Assembly (NCBI GenBank): GCA_023251255.1
Contig: JAHEZD010000003.1
Span: forward strand, 41,545-88,123
DNA from: Chitinophagaceae bacterium
GTDB taxonomy: Bacteria; Bacteroidota; Bacteroidia; Chitinophagales; Chitinophagaceae
DNA: 46,579 bases
Direction of reading: 5' to 3'
Shown: piece by piece, positions 1 to 8,505 of the stretch
How positions within the stretch are numbered: the first letter of the stretch is position 1
Layout of the letters: each line of letters starts with the position of its first letter
Position numbers and translations under genes: made by a program
The notes under the pieces: model-generated
The model's input: only the letters and a program-made list of their open reading frames with translations
What the model was told of the DNA's origin: nothing
Database searches by the model: none

Positions 1-1
1 A

Positions 2-175
2 AACCCGTATGTTTCCGGAATGAACTATGTTATTGGCTTAAGGGCTATCCAATATGAGGGCAGGTTAAAGGGAAGGCCACAGACCCTATGGGAAAATAGC
101 AGTGATGGTGCATTGCAACCATCTTCCTTGTTCATTGCCCAATTGATGGAAAGCATAAAATCGACAACGAAATAA
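2..175 (+). CDS. 3' end of an unidentified CDS, possibly a polysaccharide-degrading protein (partial)
   Basis: An open frame enters from the left edge and ends with TAA at 173-175, giving 57 residues that begin NPYVSGMNYVIG and end MESIKSTTK. The segment contains RPQTLWENSSDG and FIAQLME, which reads like the last part of a folded enzyme rather than chance coding. It lies 36 bp upstream of a GH88-type hydrolase on the same strand, so the two are probably co-transcribed. From that neighbour and the pectinesterase further along, a role in pectin or rhamnogalacturonan breakdown is plausible, for example a DUF6298-like or other beta-helix pectin-associated protein. That family name is a guess from a weak resemblance. 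The 5' part lies outside the window, so no catalytic residues can be checked. Confidence 0.6.
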   Translation, partial: NPYVSGMNYVIGLRAIQYEGRLKGRPQTLWENSSDGALQPSSLFIAQLMESIKSTTK

Positions 176-211
176 AAGAAGTTCACCATCATTTTTAAAA
201 CTATCATCTAT

Positions 212-1387
212 ATGAACCTGAAATTAACCGGTATAGCCTTGTTTGCTTTGATAACCTATACCATCGACGCGCAAAAAGTGGAGGTCAAAAAAACGTTCAA
301 GGAGGCCGCTGCACAAACCAATGTCATGTTGCAGGGCATCCCAGATGCAAGGGATGGAAAACCAGAATTGATAACGCCCAGAACGTTGGACAATGGCAAG
401 CTGAAACTGGTTTCCTCAAGGGACTGGACCAGTGGCTTTTTTGCTGGGCAGTTATGGTTCCTGTATGAATACACAAAAGACAACTATTGGAAAGCAAAAG
501 CGGACAGCTTTACCACCTTGCTCAACAAGGAAAAGCTCAACGCTGGTACCCATGATATGGGCTTTAAAATGTATTGCAGCTATGGTACAGGCTACAGGCT
601 CACAAAAGATGAGCAGTACAAGCAAGTAATTATCCAATCAGCCAAAACACTGACCAAGCGTTTCAATAAAACCATTGGCTCCATTAAATCATGGGACTTT
701 ACCGTCAGCAATTGGCAATTCCCCGTTATCATTGATAACATGATGAACCTTGAGCTGCTGTTTGCTGCAACCAGGTTTACTGGTGATTCATCTTATTACA
801 GGATTGCAGTAACACATGCCAATACTACTTTGAAAAACCATTTTAGAAGTGACAATAGTTCCTACCATGTAGTGGACTATGATACGGTTACTGGCCAAGT
901 AAAGAGCAAGCAAACGGCACAGGGTTATGCCGATGGATCTGCTTGGGCGAGGGGTCAAGCTTGGGGCCTATATGGCTATACCATGTGCTACAGGGAAACA
1001 AAGGACAAAAGATATTTGGAGCAGGCAGAAAGAATTGCAAGCTTCATCATGGACCATCCAAACCAGCCGGCAGATGCCGTACCCTATTGGGACTATAATG
1101 ACCCAACCATTCCCAATACATCAAGGGATGCTTCTGCTGCCGCTGTTACGGCATCTGCTTTGTACGAATTGAGCGGCTACAGCAAAAACAAGAGGACCTA
1201 TATTGCCTTTGCTGATAAAGTATTGACAAGCCTTACAAGGGATTACCGTTCGCCCATTGGTGATAATAAGGGATTTCTATTGTTGCACAGTACAGGTCAT
1301 AGACCTGCTAAAAGTGAAATTGATGTGCCGATTATTTATGCGGATTACTATTATTTGGAAGCTTTGTTGAGAAGCAGGGGGAAATAA
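212..1387 (+). CDS. Glycoside hydrolase family 88-type unsaturated glucuronyl hydrolase
   Basis: This 391-residue protein carries an N-terminal signal peptide (hydrophobic stretch to about residue 20, ending TIDAQ). It should act in the periplasm or outer envelope. It has the (alpha/alpha)6-barrel signatures of GH88: SRDWTSGFFAGQ (69-80), THDMGF (113-118), IIDNMMNLE (173-181) and GSAWARGQAWG. The two aspartates expected to be catalytic are D115 and D175, spaced 60 residues apart, much like D88/D149 of the characterised Bacillus enzyme. GH88 enzymes hydrate the 4,5-unsaturated uronic acid left by polysaccharide lyases and so release the terminal sugar. Exact substrate (chondroitin-type, pectic or ulvan-like) cannot be told from sequence. 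The nearby pectinesterase favours pectic oligosaccharides. GH105 is the alternative, but the motifs fit GH88 better. Confidence 0.87.
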   Translation: MNLKLTGIALFALITYTIDAQKVEVKKTFKEAAAQTNVMLQGIPDARDGKPELITPRTLDNGKLKLVSSRDWTSGFFAGQLWFLYEYTKDNYWKAKADSFTTLLNKEKLNAGTHDMGFKMYCSYGTGYRLTKDEQYKQVIIQSAKTLTKRFNKTIGSIKSWDFTVSNWQFPVIIDNMMNLELLFAATRFTGDSSYYRIAVTHANTTLKNHFRSDNSSYHVVDYDTVTGQVKSKQTAQGYADGSAWARGQAWGLYGYTMCYRETKDKRYLEQAERIASFIMDHPNQPADAVPYWDYNDPTIPNTSRDASAAAVTASALYELSGYSKNKRTYIAFADKVLTSLTRDYRSPIGDNKGFLLLHSTGHRPAKSEIDVPIIYADYYYLEALLRSRGK

Positions 1388-1392
1388 AAATA

Positions 1393-1533
1393 ACTGACTA
1401 TTGGATGAAAGAAAGTAATAAGCATTTGTCGCTGTCATACAGAGCCCGTCGAAGTATGATGAACGAGATTTTAGTTCGATAAAGGTTTCGACTAAGCTCA
1501 ACCTGACATACTTTCCTTCATCCAATAGTCAGT
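1393..1533. repeat. 141-bp element with 25-bp terminal inverted repeats, between convergent genes
   Basis: Positions 1393-1417 (begins ACTGACTATTGG) and 1509-1533 (ends CCAATAGTCAGT) are inverted copies matching at 24 of 25 bases. A second, imperfect inverted pair lies inside: TGTCATACAGAGCCCGTCGAA near 1436 and, facing it, a copy reading TTCGACTAAGCTCAACCTGACA on the plus strand and ending near 1508. The inner motif resembles the short TGTCA...GAGC..GTCGAA repeats often seen between Bacteroidota genes. The element fills the gap between the GH88 gene and the convergent regulator. It could fold into a long hairpin acting as a bidirectional terminator, or be a non-autonomous MITE-like element. 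No clear target-site duplication was recognised. Confidence 0.7.
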
Positions 1534-1547
1534 AAAAAATAAACTGA

Positions 1548-4500
1548 TTATTCTACTGTCAGCAGGAAATCAAAGAGGCTCATGTCATTGGGCAGTGCCA
1601 GTTTCTTGCGGAGCCTGTACCTGCTGGTTTCCACGCCCCTAATGGAGATGTTCATCAACTGTGCAATTTCCTTGGAGGTAAGGTTCAACCTTAAATAGGC
1701 ACAAATCTTTAAATCCGATGCTGTCAGTTCTGGGAAACGGTCCTTCAAATGTTTGAGGTAATTGGTATGCACACTGTCAAAGTGTGCAGCAAACTGCTCC
1801 CACTCGTGGTCGGTGTCCAATTGGCTATCGATAATCTTGATGACCTTTTTGAAATCCTTTGAATCCCGTTCTATTTCCGAGCTGTTTTTTAAACGCATCA
1901 GTTCATCCTTGATCCTTGTGAGCAGTTCCCCTTTTTGCACCAAGTGCATGGCGCTGGAAGCCAATTCCGTGTTCTTGAGTTCAATATCAGTTTGCAGTTT
2001 GGCATTGGTAAGGTTAATGATTTCCTTCTCGTTCTTTTCCATTTCAAGCTGGTGTTGAAATTGCAGGCGCTGCTGTTCTTCCTCCAGGTTTTTCTGCTCT
2101 ATTTCTGCTTGTAGGTTCTCGTTTTTCAACCGGATAATTTCCTTTTCATTTTTCTCCAGTTCCAACTGGTGCTGGAACTGCAGTTGCTTCTGTTCCTCAT
2201 CATATTGCCGTTGCTGTTCCTTTAATTTTATCAGTTGCAACCGCCTATATTTTCCTTGTTGCCTTTTATGAACAATATAAACGCCACCACAGAAGATAAG
2301 CCCGTAAACAAGGTATGCCCAATATGTTTGGTACCAAGGAGGAAGGATTTTGAAACCATAGCTTGAAACCTTGGACTCATTATCTATGCTGTTCCTGCAC
2401 TTCACTTCAAATACATAGTTACCTGCTGGCAGGTTGGTATAATCCTTTTCTGTTCTAGTGGTCCAAGCACTCCAATCCTTATCGAAGCCATTTAACCGGA
2501 AACTGTAAACAGTGTTTTGCTGCTGTGCAAAAAGTGTGGAGGAGAACTCGAAGTGGAAAGAATTGCCCTGGTGTTTTATGGCAGGCTTTGTTGCAATGGC
2601 CTGCTCATTAGCATGTCCACCATAAAGGAGCCCATCGGTTATGGTGGTTGATTTCACCATCCTTATCAGGACTTCCAAAGGATATTTGTTCCGCCTGTAG
2701 GCCGCGTAGTTCAAATGGAAGAACCCTTTTTCGGCAGCAATAAAAACGTTGTTGCTGTCCACAATATTGATGTGCTCATTGCCCCAAGTTGTAATCCTGT
2801 CATTCAGTTCGGGGATATAAATGGTTCTTGGCTTGCCATTGGACACATCAATTACACCTATTCTTTTATCCTTGCAGAACCAAGTGTTGCCATATTGATC
2901 CTCTTTGAGGAAGCTTACGGTACTGCCCTGAAAAAGCTGTTCATAATAAGTCGATTTTACAAAATCCCCCTGCTGCTTGCTGTATTCAAAAATGCCATTG
3001 TCGCTAGTGACAATAACCCTGTCCCTTATCTTGTACAAATGGTTATGGTTGGCGGAAAGAATTTTTTTGGTGTCCTTGTAAATTGATTCAACAGGCTCGC
3101 CGTTTTTATTGAAACTTATTTTGAACAGGCCTTTGTAAGAGTGTGCCACCCATATTGTACTATCATCGGCAGCAATGAACTTGGATGATTCAAACTTTAT
3201 CAATTTGCCTTCATTGATAAAATTGCTATTGGCATAACCATAAAAATGTATGCCATCATAAGTGCCGGCCATCATGGTATTTAAAGGTGGCTTGCCAAAT
3301 GGTTGAAATGTCCAAAACCCAGTGCTTGCATCCAATAGGCTTGCTTTTTCCCTATCGATTATATAGGCCCCATTGGTATGTGCCATCAATAATTTCCCAT
3401 TCACTTCATTCAGGTTCCAAACCTTTCCTTTTGTGTTTTCAATGAACTTGAAATCGCCCTTTGCAAAACTTAGGTCATGACTATTGTCCAAAGGCACGGT
3501 GTACAGTCCGGTAGAAACGCCCAAATACAAATTGTTTTGGTAGATATAGGATGCGTAACCAGCGTTCTTGTCTTCCTTTTCAGGGAAGATACACTTGATG
3601 GAATTGTTATAGGCAATCATGTCTACCCCATTGTCTGTACCCAACCAAAGGTTATTGCTTTTATCCAGCAGCATGCAAAGGATATTATTGTTCTGGAGGC
3701 CTTCGCGTTTGGTAAGGCGCTGAATGAACTCACCTTTCTTGTTAATAATCATGCAGCCACCAAGATTGGTAATCAATGCAAGCCTGTCGTTGGCAATCAA
3801 TGCAGCACCGGCAATGTTTTGGGATACAATAGAATTGATAGCGGGGGATTGGAACTTGGACAAAAGTCCTTTGCTTAAAACAAAAAGTCCATCCTTAAAC
3901 GTAGAAATCAAAAGGCTGTCCTTGCCTATTGCCAGAACGGCCCTTATGTCCGTTTGACTTGGTAATGCTGTATTGGTAATTACCTGTTGCCAGCCGCCAT
4001 TTTTGTAACGAAGAAAATTTCCATCATAGTCATTGGCAAATAGCTCATCACTGGCAACGGTCAGGAAACGCCATTTGTTGGTTGATTTGTAAACATTGAT
4101 TTTTCCATTACTTAACCGGAATATTTTTTTATTGGAAAGGAAGAAAATATCCCCATTGAAAATCCTGATATGCCATACGTCGGAAAAATCCCTATCGCCT
4201 TCCGGAATAAGTTTTTTGAGGGAGGTATATTCCAGTTCACCTTTTTTGTTGGGGGCAAAGTAGCCAAACTCTTCTTGGCTGCCGGTATAGATCCTATCAT
4301 CATTGCCAATGGCCAGGGAACGCACAATGATTTTGTTGGGCAGTTGGTACAGGCGCCAGAAGCTTCCATCATAAGTTAAAAGCCCATCATTGTTGGCAAA
4401 GTACATAATGCCGCCCCTTCCCTGTTTCACGTCCCAGTTCTGGCTTCCTGCATGGTAATCCTGTTTGCTGTGGTTGGTTATAATGGGAATACCAATGGTA

Positions 4501-4559
4501 TTTTGGCAAAACACAGTGGTGGTGGCAAGTAGGGCAATCAACAGTAGTTCTTTCCTCAT
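1548..4559 (-). CDS. Beta-propeller sensor / Y_Y_Y domain / LuxR-type HTH transcriptional regulator
   Basis: The start is set at MRKELLLIALL (4559) because a clear signal peptide begins there. The 33 in-frame codons upstream look like leader translation. The resulting 1003-residue protein has a signal peptide, then about 650 periplasmic residues of two-component-regulator-type propeller repeats (for example NNNILCMLLDKSNNLWLGTDNG). A Y_Y_Y immunoglobulin-like domain follows at about 680-738 and a membrane helix at about 746-764. The cytoplasmic side has a long coiled coil and a LuxR/GerE-type HTH at about 946-991 (SKEIAQLMNISIRGVETSRYR). It lacks histidine-kinase and receiver domains, so it should be a membrane-bound one-component regulator that senses an extracytoplasmic ligand. 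It sits between GH88 and T9SS/pectinesterase genes, so control of this block is likely. The coiled coil contains a near-exact 39-residue duplication. Confidence 0.88.
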   Translation of the reverse strand: MRKELLLIALLATTTVFCQNTIGIPIITNHSKQDYHAGSQNWDVKQGRGGIMYFANNDGLLTYDGSFWRLYQLPNKIIVRSLAIGNDDRIYTGSQEEFGYFAPNKKGELEYTSLKKLIPEGDRDFSDVWHIRIFNGDIFFLSNKKIFRLSNGKINVYKSTNKWRFLTVASDELFANDYDGNFLRYKNGGWQQVITNTALPSQTDIRAVLAIGKDSLLISTFKDGLFVLSKGLLSKFQSPAINSIVSQNIAGAALIANDRLALITNLGGCMIINKKGEFIQRLTKREGLQNNNILCMLLDKSNNLWLGTDNGVDMIAYNNSIKCIFPEKEDKNAGYASYIYQNNLYLGVSTGLYTVPLDNSHDLSFAKGDFKFIENTKGKVWNLNEVNGKLLMAHTNGAYIIDREKASLLDASTGFWTFQPFGKPPLNTMMAGTYDGIHFYGYANSNFINEGKLIKFESSKFIAADDSTIWVAHSYKGLFKISFNKNGEPVESIYKDTKKILSANHNHLYKIRDRVIVTSDNGIFEYSKQQGDFVKSTYYEQLFQGSTVSFLKEDQYGNTWFCKDKRIGVIDVSNGKPRTIYIPELNDRITTWGNEHINIVDSNNVFIAAEKGFFHLNYAAYRRNKYPLEVLIRMVKSTTITDGLLYGGHANEQAIATKPAIKHQGNSFHFEFSSTLFAQQQNTVYSFRLNGFDKDWSAWTTRTEKDYTNLPAGNYVFEVKCRNSIDNESKVSSYGFKILPPWYQTYWAYLVYGLIFCGGVYIVHKRQQGKYRRLQLIKLKEQQRQYDEEQKQLQFQHQLELEKNEKEIIRLKNENLQAEIEQKNLEEEQQRLQFQHQLEMEKNEKEIINLTNAKLQTDIELKNTELASSAMHLVQKGELLTRIKDELMRLKNSSEIERDSKDFKKVIKIIDSQLDTDHEWEQFAAHFDSVHTNYLKHLKDRFPELTASDLKICAYLRLNLTSKEIAQLMNISIRGVETSRYRLRKKLALPNDMSLFDFLLTVE

Positions 4560-4912
4560 TGGCAATGAACCCAAGTTAAAAAAGTGTGGCGGAAGCAGTG
4601 GGTAAATGAAAGACGAATGTAAGCTAAATGTAGCTTTTTGTATTAATATCCAGTGCAATGAGCAAGTGTATCCCTTGCTTTAAAACAGGCTTACCTATTT
4701 GAGGGATGCAGCCCACAATTACTGGTTAGAAACCGGGGAAGTAACGAACCTTCTTCTTGCACAAAAGACAGCTCCAAACTTCTTTTACAATAAATCAGTT
4801 GCCATTGGGGGTTTATTTCATCCAGTTCGTAAATGACAACGGAATCCAAATGATCGGGTTCCTGAAACGGCCTTCTCAGCCATCAATTACGTCTTACTAA
4901 AACGATTGCCTT

Positions 4913-7900
4913 ATGAAACAATTCAACAATCTACGTAGTGGAGCAGTTTCCACGAAGCTCAAACTTATCCTTGTGGGATCGGTTATTTTTCTTTCACAAA
5001 TGCGGAACAGCCTCACAGCACAGGTTGCAGGCGATTACAGGTCGGCGGTAGCAACAGGAAGCTGGAGCAATGCCACCTCTTGGGAAACCTATGATGGAGC
5101 AACATGGATAGCAGCTTCTACCTACCCCCAGTACAATGTAGGGAATGCGGTAACCATTCTATCGGGTCATAATATTACTGTAGATGTATCGCCCCAGCTC
5201 TATATCAAGCAAACAACAGTTGCTTTGGGCGGTACCATTACCGTTCCTACAGCCATTACGCTTTGGGTGTTCGATGGCACGGGTACAGACCTTACGGTGG
5301 CAGGTAATGTGGCTGTTACCGGAACATTGAAAACAAATTCAGGGGCACCTGCTGTAGTTGTCAGTGCAGGTGGCACCATTACAGTGAACACAGGAGGTAG
5401 TGTGCAAATAGCTGCTGGTGGCAGTATAGCTGTTACTGGCTCAATATTGAATACTGGCACGGTAACCAATTCGGGAACATTGACCTTTAATAGCGGAGGA
5501 ACCTATCAGCACAACATAAATGGAGGAACGGTACCTACATCAACTTGGGGTACAGGTAGTATTTGTTCAATAACGGGTACAACCACTACAGTGCCAAGTG
5601 GATTGACGCAATCTTTTCATCATCTTACGTGGAACACGCCGTCCATGTCCAGCAACCTTTCATTGGGAGGGAACCTTACCACCGTAAACGGCAACCTTAC
5701 TTTTACCTCCACCGGTACAGGTGCCATAAGATTGCGTTTGTTTTCAGGAGCAACAGGTGCCTTGAATGTTGGGGGCAATTTGATCCTAAATGCTGCAAGT
5801 GCACAACCTACGGTTTCCGGCTCTTCAACGGCCACCACTGCTACTGTTAATGTAAGCGGTGATTTAGTTATATCGGCAGGAACACTGTACCTCTCGGATA
5901 ACAACGGCACAGGTGCAGTACTGAATGCTGCTGGCAATTTTTCAATGACAGGAGGGGCTATTTCTGCTGGTGCGGGAAGGGGAACGGTCAACTTCAATAA
6001 AGCGGGCACACAAACATTTAGCCGCTCCTCAGGCAGCATTGGCACAATTGATATGGCTGTATTGAGTGGCTCCCTTCTTGACATGGGTACCAGTACAGTT
6101 AATACCAGTAGTAGCTTAAACTTTATATTAAATGCTGGAGCCGGCCTGCAAACTGCAAGTACAACAGGCGTTTTGGGCAACATTACCAATACAGGAACAA
6201 AGACATTAAGCTCATCTGCCAACTATATTTTTAATGGTGCATCAGCACAGGTAACAAGTGCCTTTGTAACTACCCCAACAGCATCAACAGTCAACAACCT
6301 TACCATCAATAATGCCAATGGCGTTATCCTGAGCAGTGCACTGGCTGTAAATGGAGCATTTACACTGGCTACGGGTTCTTTGACCACAGGTGCAAATAAC
6401 CTGACCTTGGGTGCTGCTGCAACAGCTTCATTGGAAGCAGGAACCGTATTGAAGATAACAGGTGGATCAACGGACTTTGCCGGCCGACCGGCAACACTAA
6501 AATCCAACGCTTCAGGAACCGCAAGTATTGGTACCATTACTGGCGACAATATAACAACAGGTCTCTTAAACGCAACCAATGTTACCACTCAAGTGTATAT
6601 CCCAGGTGGTAGGAGGACCAATCGTTTTCTTAGCCACCCATTTACGTCGGCACTGAACATGGCTTCGTTGATTGACAATATGTACATTACGGGGGCCGGT
6701 GCTGGCTTTGACCCAACAGGTACCAATAACCCATCTGCTTTTTGGTACGACAATGCAGTTGCTGCGTGGACTGCATTTACATCAACGACTGATAATAGTT
6801 GGACACAGTACAGGGGCATCAGGGCCCTGATCCGTGGAAATAGGTACCAACCCACTTCATTAACAGGTGGCAATCCGGTACCCAATGCCGACACGTTGGA
6901 TATGACTGGCTCGTTGAACCTCGGCAATGCGAACATTGTATTGGGTGCATCAGGTTACTATGTAGTGGGCAATCCCTATCCTTCACCTGTAGATATTGGA
7001 ACCGTGATAGATGCGGCCGCCAACACGGGCAACCAATACTGGGTATGGGACGCAAATGGAGGCGTTAGTTCGGGCTCCTATACCACTAGGTTAACCACAG
7101 CCGGTGGAGGTGGGGGCGCTTACAATTTGGCAATGAACGGAGCTTTTGTAATCCAGTTAAGTGGTGCTTCTACGTTGGCTTTTACCGAATTGAAGAAAAC
7201 TGCGTCTGCTACTTCAAACCTCTTCCGTACACAGGGCAAAAGCAATTTGCTGGAACTGCAGCTACTGTACAATGGCAATTCCATAGACAACCTGTTTGTA
7301 AGGAAGGATGCCCAATCGGCTACAGGCAAGGAACAATTTGATGGGGAGAAACTCATTAACCCGGACCTGAACTTTTATACTTTAAGTACCGATAATCAAA
7401 AGTTAAGTTTGGATACAAGACCATTTAATGAAGGAACGGTTATTCAATTGGGATTGGCTACCACTAAGCAGAATGTATATAAGATAAAAGTGGCTGACTA
7501 TGGTTTTGATAATAATATGGAACTGTATTTAAACGACAGGTTCAATAATACCTTAACCAAGCTGGATGCAGCAGTGGAGTACGATTTTGCCGTAACTGCC
7601 AATGTAGCCACACAAGGCGAAAGCCGTTTTGAACTGGTAATGAAAAAAGCGCCATTGCCACTTATTATGAACAATGATTTTGTTGTTTCATTGAGCCCCA
7701 ACCCAGTAAAGGACATGGTTAAGGTAAGCTTCAATAATACAGCACCGGCTAACACAACCATTACCATGAGCAACGCAGAAGGAAAAATTGTAAAAACTGT
7801 TGATGCAGGTAATGTGCAATCCGGTCAAGTAAGTATCAATGTAAAATCATTTGCCAAAGGCAGCTATTATGTAACCTTGAACAATGGCAAGGAAAGGAAA

Positions 7901-7924
7901 ACAGAAAAATTGCAGGTGCAATAA
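4913..7924 (+). CDS. T9SS type A sorting domain-containing secreted protein
   Basis: A 1003-residue exported protein. Its N-terminal signal peptide (hydrophobic LKLILVGSVIFLSQ, then LTAQVAG) is followed by a G8-like opening segment (SWSNATSWET near residue 50). Then come several hundred residues of Thr/Gly/Asn/Ala-rich, valine-alternating sequence typical of right-handed beta-solenoids. A more globular part follows (about 550-900), containing VGNPYPSPVDIG and a Y-W-V-W-D segment. The last ~80 residues are a T9SS type A sorting domain (LSPNPVKDM, then FAKGSYYVTLNNG and a basic end), which directs passage through the type IX secretion system and surface attachment or release. No catalytic motif was recognised. 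It may be an adhesin or a surface scaffold. The long antisense open frames over it are caused by its biased codon use and are not genes. Confidence 0.87.
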   Translation: MKQFNNLRSGAVSTKLKLILVGSVIFLSQMRNSLTAQVAGDYRSAVATGSWSNATSWETYDGATWIAASTYPQYNVGNAVTILSGHNITVDVSPQLYIKQTTVALGGTITVPTAITLWVFDGTGTDLTVAGNVAVTGTLKTNSGAPAVVVSAGGTITVNTGGSVQIAAGGSIAVTGSILNTGTVTNSGTLTFNSGGTYQHNINGGTVPTSTWGTGSICSITGTTTTVPSGLTQSFHHLTWNTPSMSSNLSLGGNLTTVNGNLTFTSTGTGAIRLRLFSGATGALNVGGNLILNAASAQPTVSGSSTATTATVNVSGDLVISAGTLYLSDNNGTGAVLNAAGNFSMTGGAISAGAGRGTVNFNKAGTQTFSRSSGSIGTIDMAVLSGSLLDMGTSTVNTSSSLNFILNAGAGLQTASTTGVLGNITNTGTKTLSSSANYIFNGASAQVTSAFVTTPTASTVNNLTINNANGVILSSALAVNGAFTLATGSLTTGANNLTLGAAATASLEAGTVLKITGGSTDFAGRPATLKSNASGTASIGTITGDNITTGLLNATNVTTQVYIPGGRRTNRFLSHPFTSALNMASLIDNMYITGAGAGFDPTGTNNPSAFWYDNAVAAWTAFTSTTDNSWTQYRGIRALIRGNRYQPTSLTGGNPVPNADTLDMTGSLNLGNANIVLGASGYYVVGNPYPSPVDIGTVIDAAANTGNQYWVWDANGGVSSGSYTTRLTTAGGGGGAYNLAMNGAFVIQLSGASTLAFTELKKTASATSNLFRTQGKSNLLELQLLYNGNSIDNLFVRKDAQSATGKEQFDGEKLINPDLNFYTLSTDNQKLSLDTRPFNEGTVIQLGLATTKQNVYKIKVADYGFDNNMELYLNDRFNNTLTKLDAAVEYDFAVTANVATQGESRFELVMKKAPLPLIMNNDFVVSLSPNPVKDMVKVSFNNTAPANTTITMSNAEGKIVKTVDAGNVQSGQVSINVKSFAKGSYYVTLNNGKERKTEKLQVQ

Positions 7925-7956
7925 AATAGCCCAATTAACCGAGTAACAATTCAATC

Positions 7957-8163
7957 ATGAAATTCAACATATCAACTACACAGGTAATTGCCTATAGTTT
8001 CCTTTTTATGTTTTTCCTGCTTCCCACTTTGAGCCATGCGCAACCGGGCTTTGGTGATGATGTGGATGATGTGCCCATTGATGGAGGCCTTTCCTTACTT
8101 GTAGCAGCAGGCGTGGGTTATGGGGCCAAGAAATTAAAAGAATGGAAAGGTAACAGGAGCTAG
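7957..8163 (+). CDS. PIDGG-type C-terminal sorting-signal micro-protein (PID-CTERM-like)
   Basis: A 68-residue protein with almost no room for a folded domain. Residues 1-28 form a signal peptide (ending LSHAQP). A short acidic linker GDDVDDV follows, then the motif PIDGG, a hydrophobic helix (LSLLVAAGVGYGA) and a basic tail (KKLKEWKGNR). Motif, transmembrane helix and positive cluster together are the standard architecture of a C-terminal sorting signal handled by a membrane protease, as in the PID-CTERM class described for Bacteroidota. That class assignment is from memory of the consensus. The gene starts 32 bp after the T9SS cargo gene, so the two are probably one transcript. A terminator-like hairpin follows at 8199-8289. 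The mature product could be a very short acidic peptide. Confidence 0.7.
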   Translation: MKFNISTTQVIAYSFLFMFFLLPTLSHAQPGFGDDVDDVPIDGGLSLLVAAGVGYGAKKLKEWKGNRS

Positions 8164-8198
8164 GTCCAATACGATAGATATATAGTATAGAACAGTTC

Positions 8199-8289
8199 AG
8201 GGATACAGATAATTTTACTGCGAATAAAGCCGTTTGGATGAAGGGGAACTGCTTGTTTGCTTTCAGTAATATTCCTGTATCCCTTTTTT
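8199..8289 (+). terminator. Long-stem terminator-like hairpin after the PIDGG micro-protein
   Basis: AGGGATACAG (8199-8208) pairs exactly with CTGTATCCCT (8275-8284), and the right arm runs into six T's (8284-8289). A second pairing, TTACTG (8215-8220) with CAGTAA (about 8264-8269), and a third, AAAGC with GCTTT, extend the stem inward. The apparent loop of about 65 nt is therefore partly folded. It probably ends the T9SS/PIDGG transcript. The size and layered pairing also allow a small processed RNA. Confidence 0.6.
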
Positions 8290-8410
8290 ATGGAAGTATC
8301 TGCTTGACATCTCCTCCTGTACAAGGCAAACACAGATTAATGATTCTGGCTTTGCCGATTTTGATTGGATGAGGTAGAACCTTTGGAATAACTTTGGTAG
8401 CCAGCAGCAC

Positions 8411-8438
8411 CCTCAATGTGTAGCAGCTACATCAGAGG
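8411..8438. promoter_or_regulatory. Imperfect inverted repeat upstream of pectinesterase (possible operator)
   Basis: Within the 342-bp gene-free stretch 8164-8505 there is the core TGTAGCAGCTACA (8419-8431), flanked by CCTC on the left (8411-8414) and GAGG on the right (8435-8438), so the site is symmetric over 28 bp with small internal mismatches. It lies about 70 bp before the pectinesterase start, a reasonable place for an operator of a dimeric regulator. No promoter matching the Bacteroidota TTG/TAnnTTTG pattern was found with correct spacing, and no gene was seen in the rest of the spacer. Confidence 0.25.
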
Positions 8439-8505
8439 TTGAGCGAAACTGCGAATAGCACCTACACAGGTATTTGAACAATCAAATAAGTAAACATTCA
8501 AACCA

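Noticed and set aside
3477-3957. Overlapping plus-strand open frames opposite the sensor regulator
   Set aside because: Both are shadows of the propeller repeats and lack recognisable features.
5200-7773. Chain of long minus-strand open frames (89-200 residues) across the T9SS cargo gene
   Set aside because: They are mirror images of Thr/Gly/Ala/Asn-rich coding sequence; translations are Val/Pro/Ala-rich low-complexity with no start context or domain.
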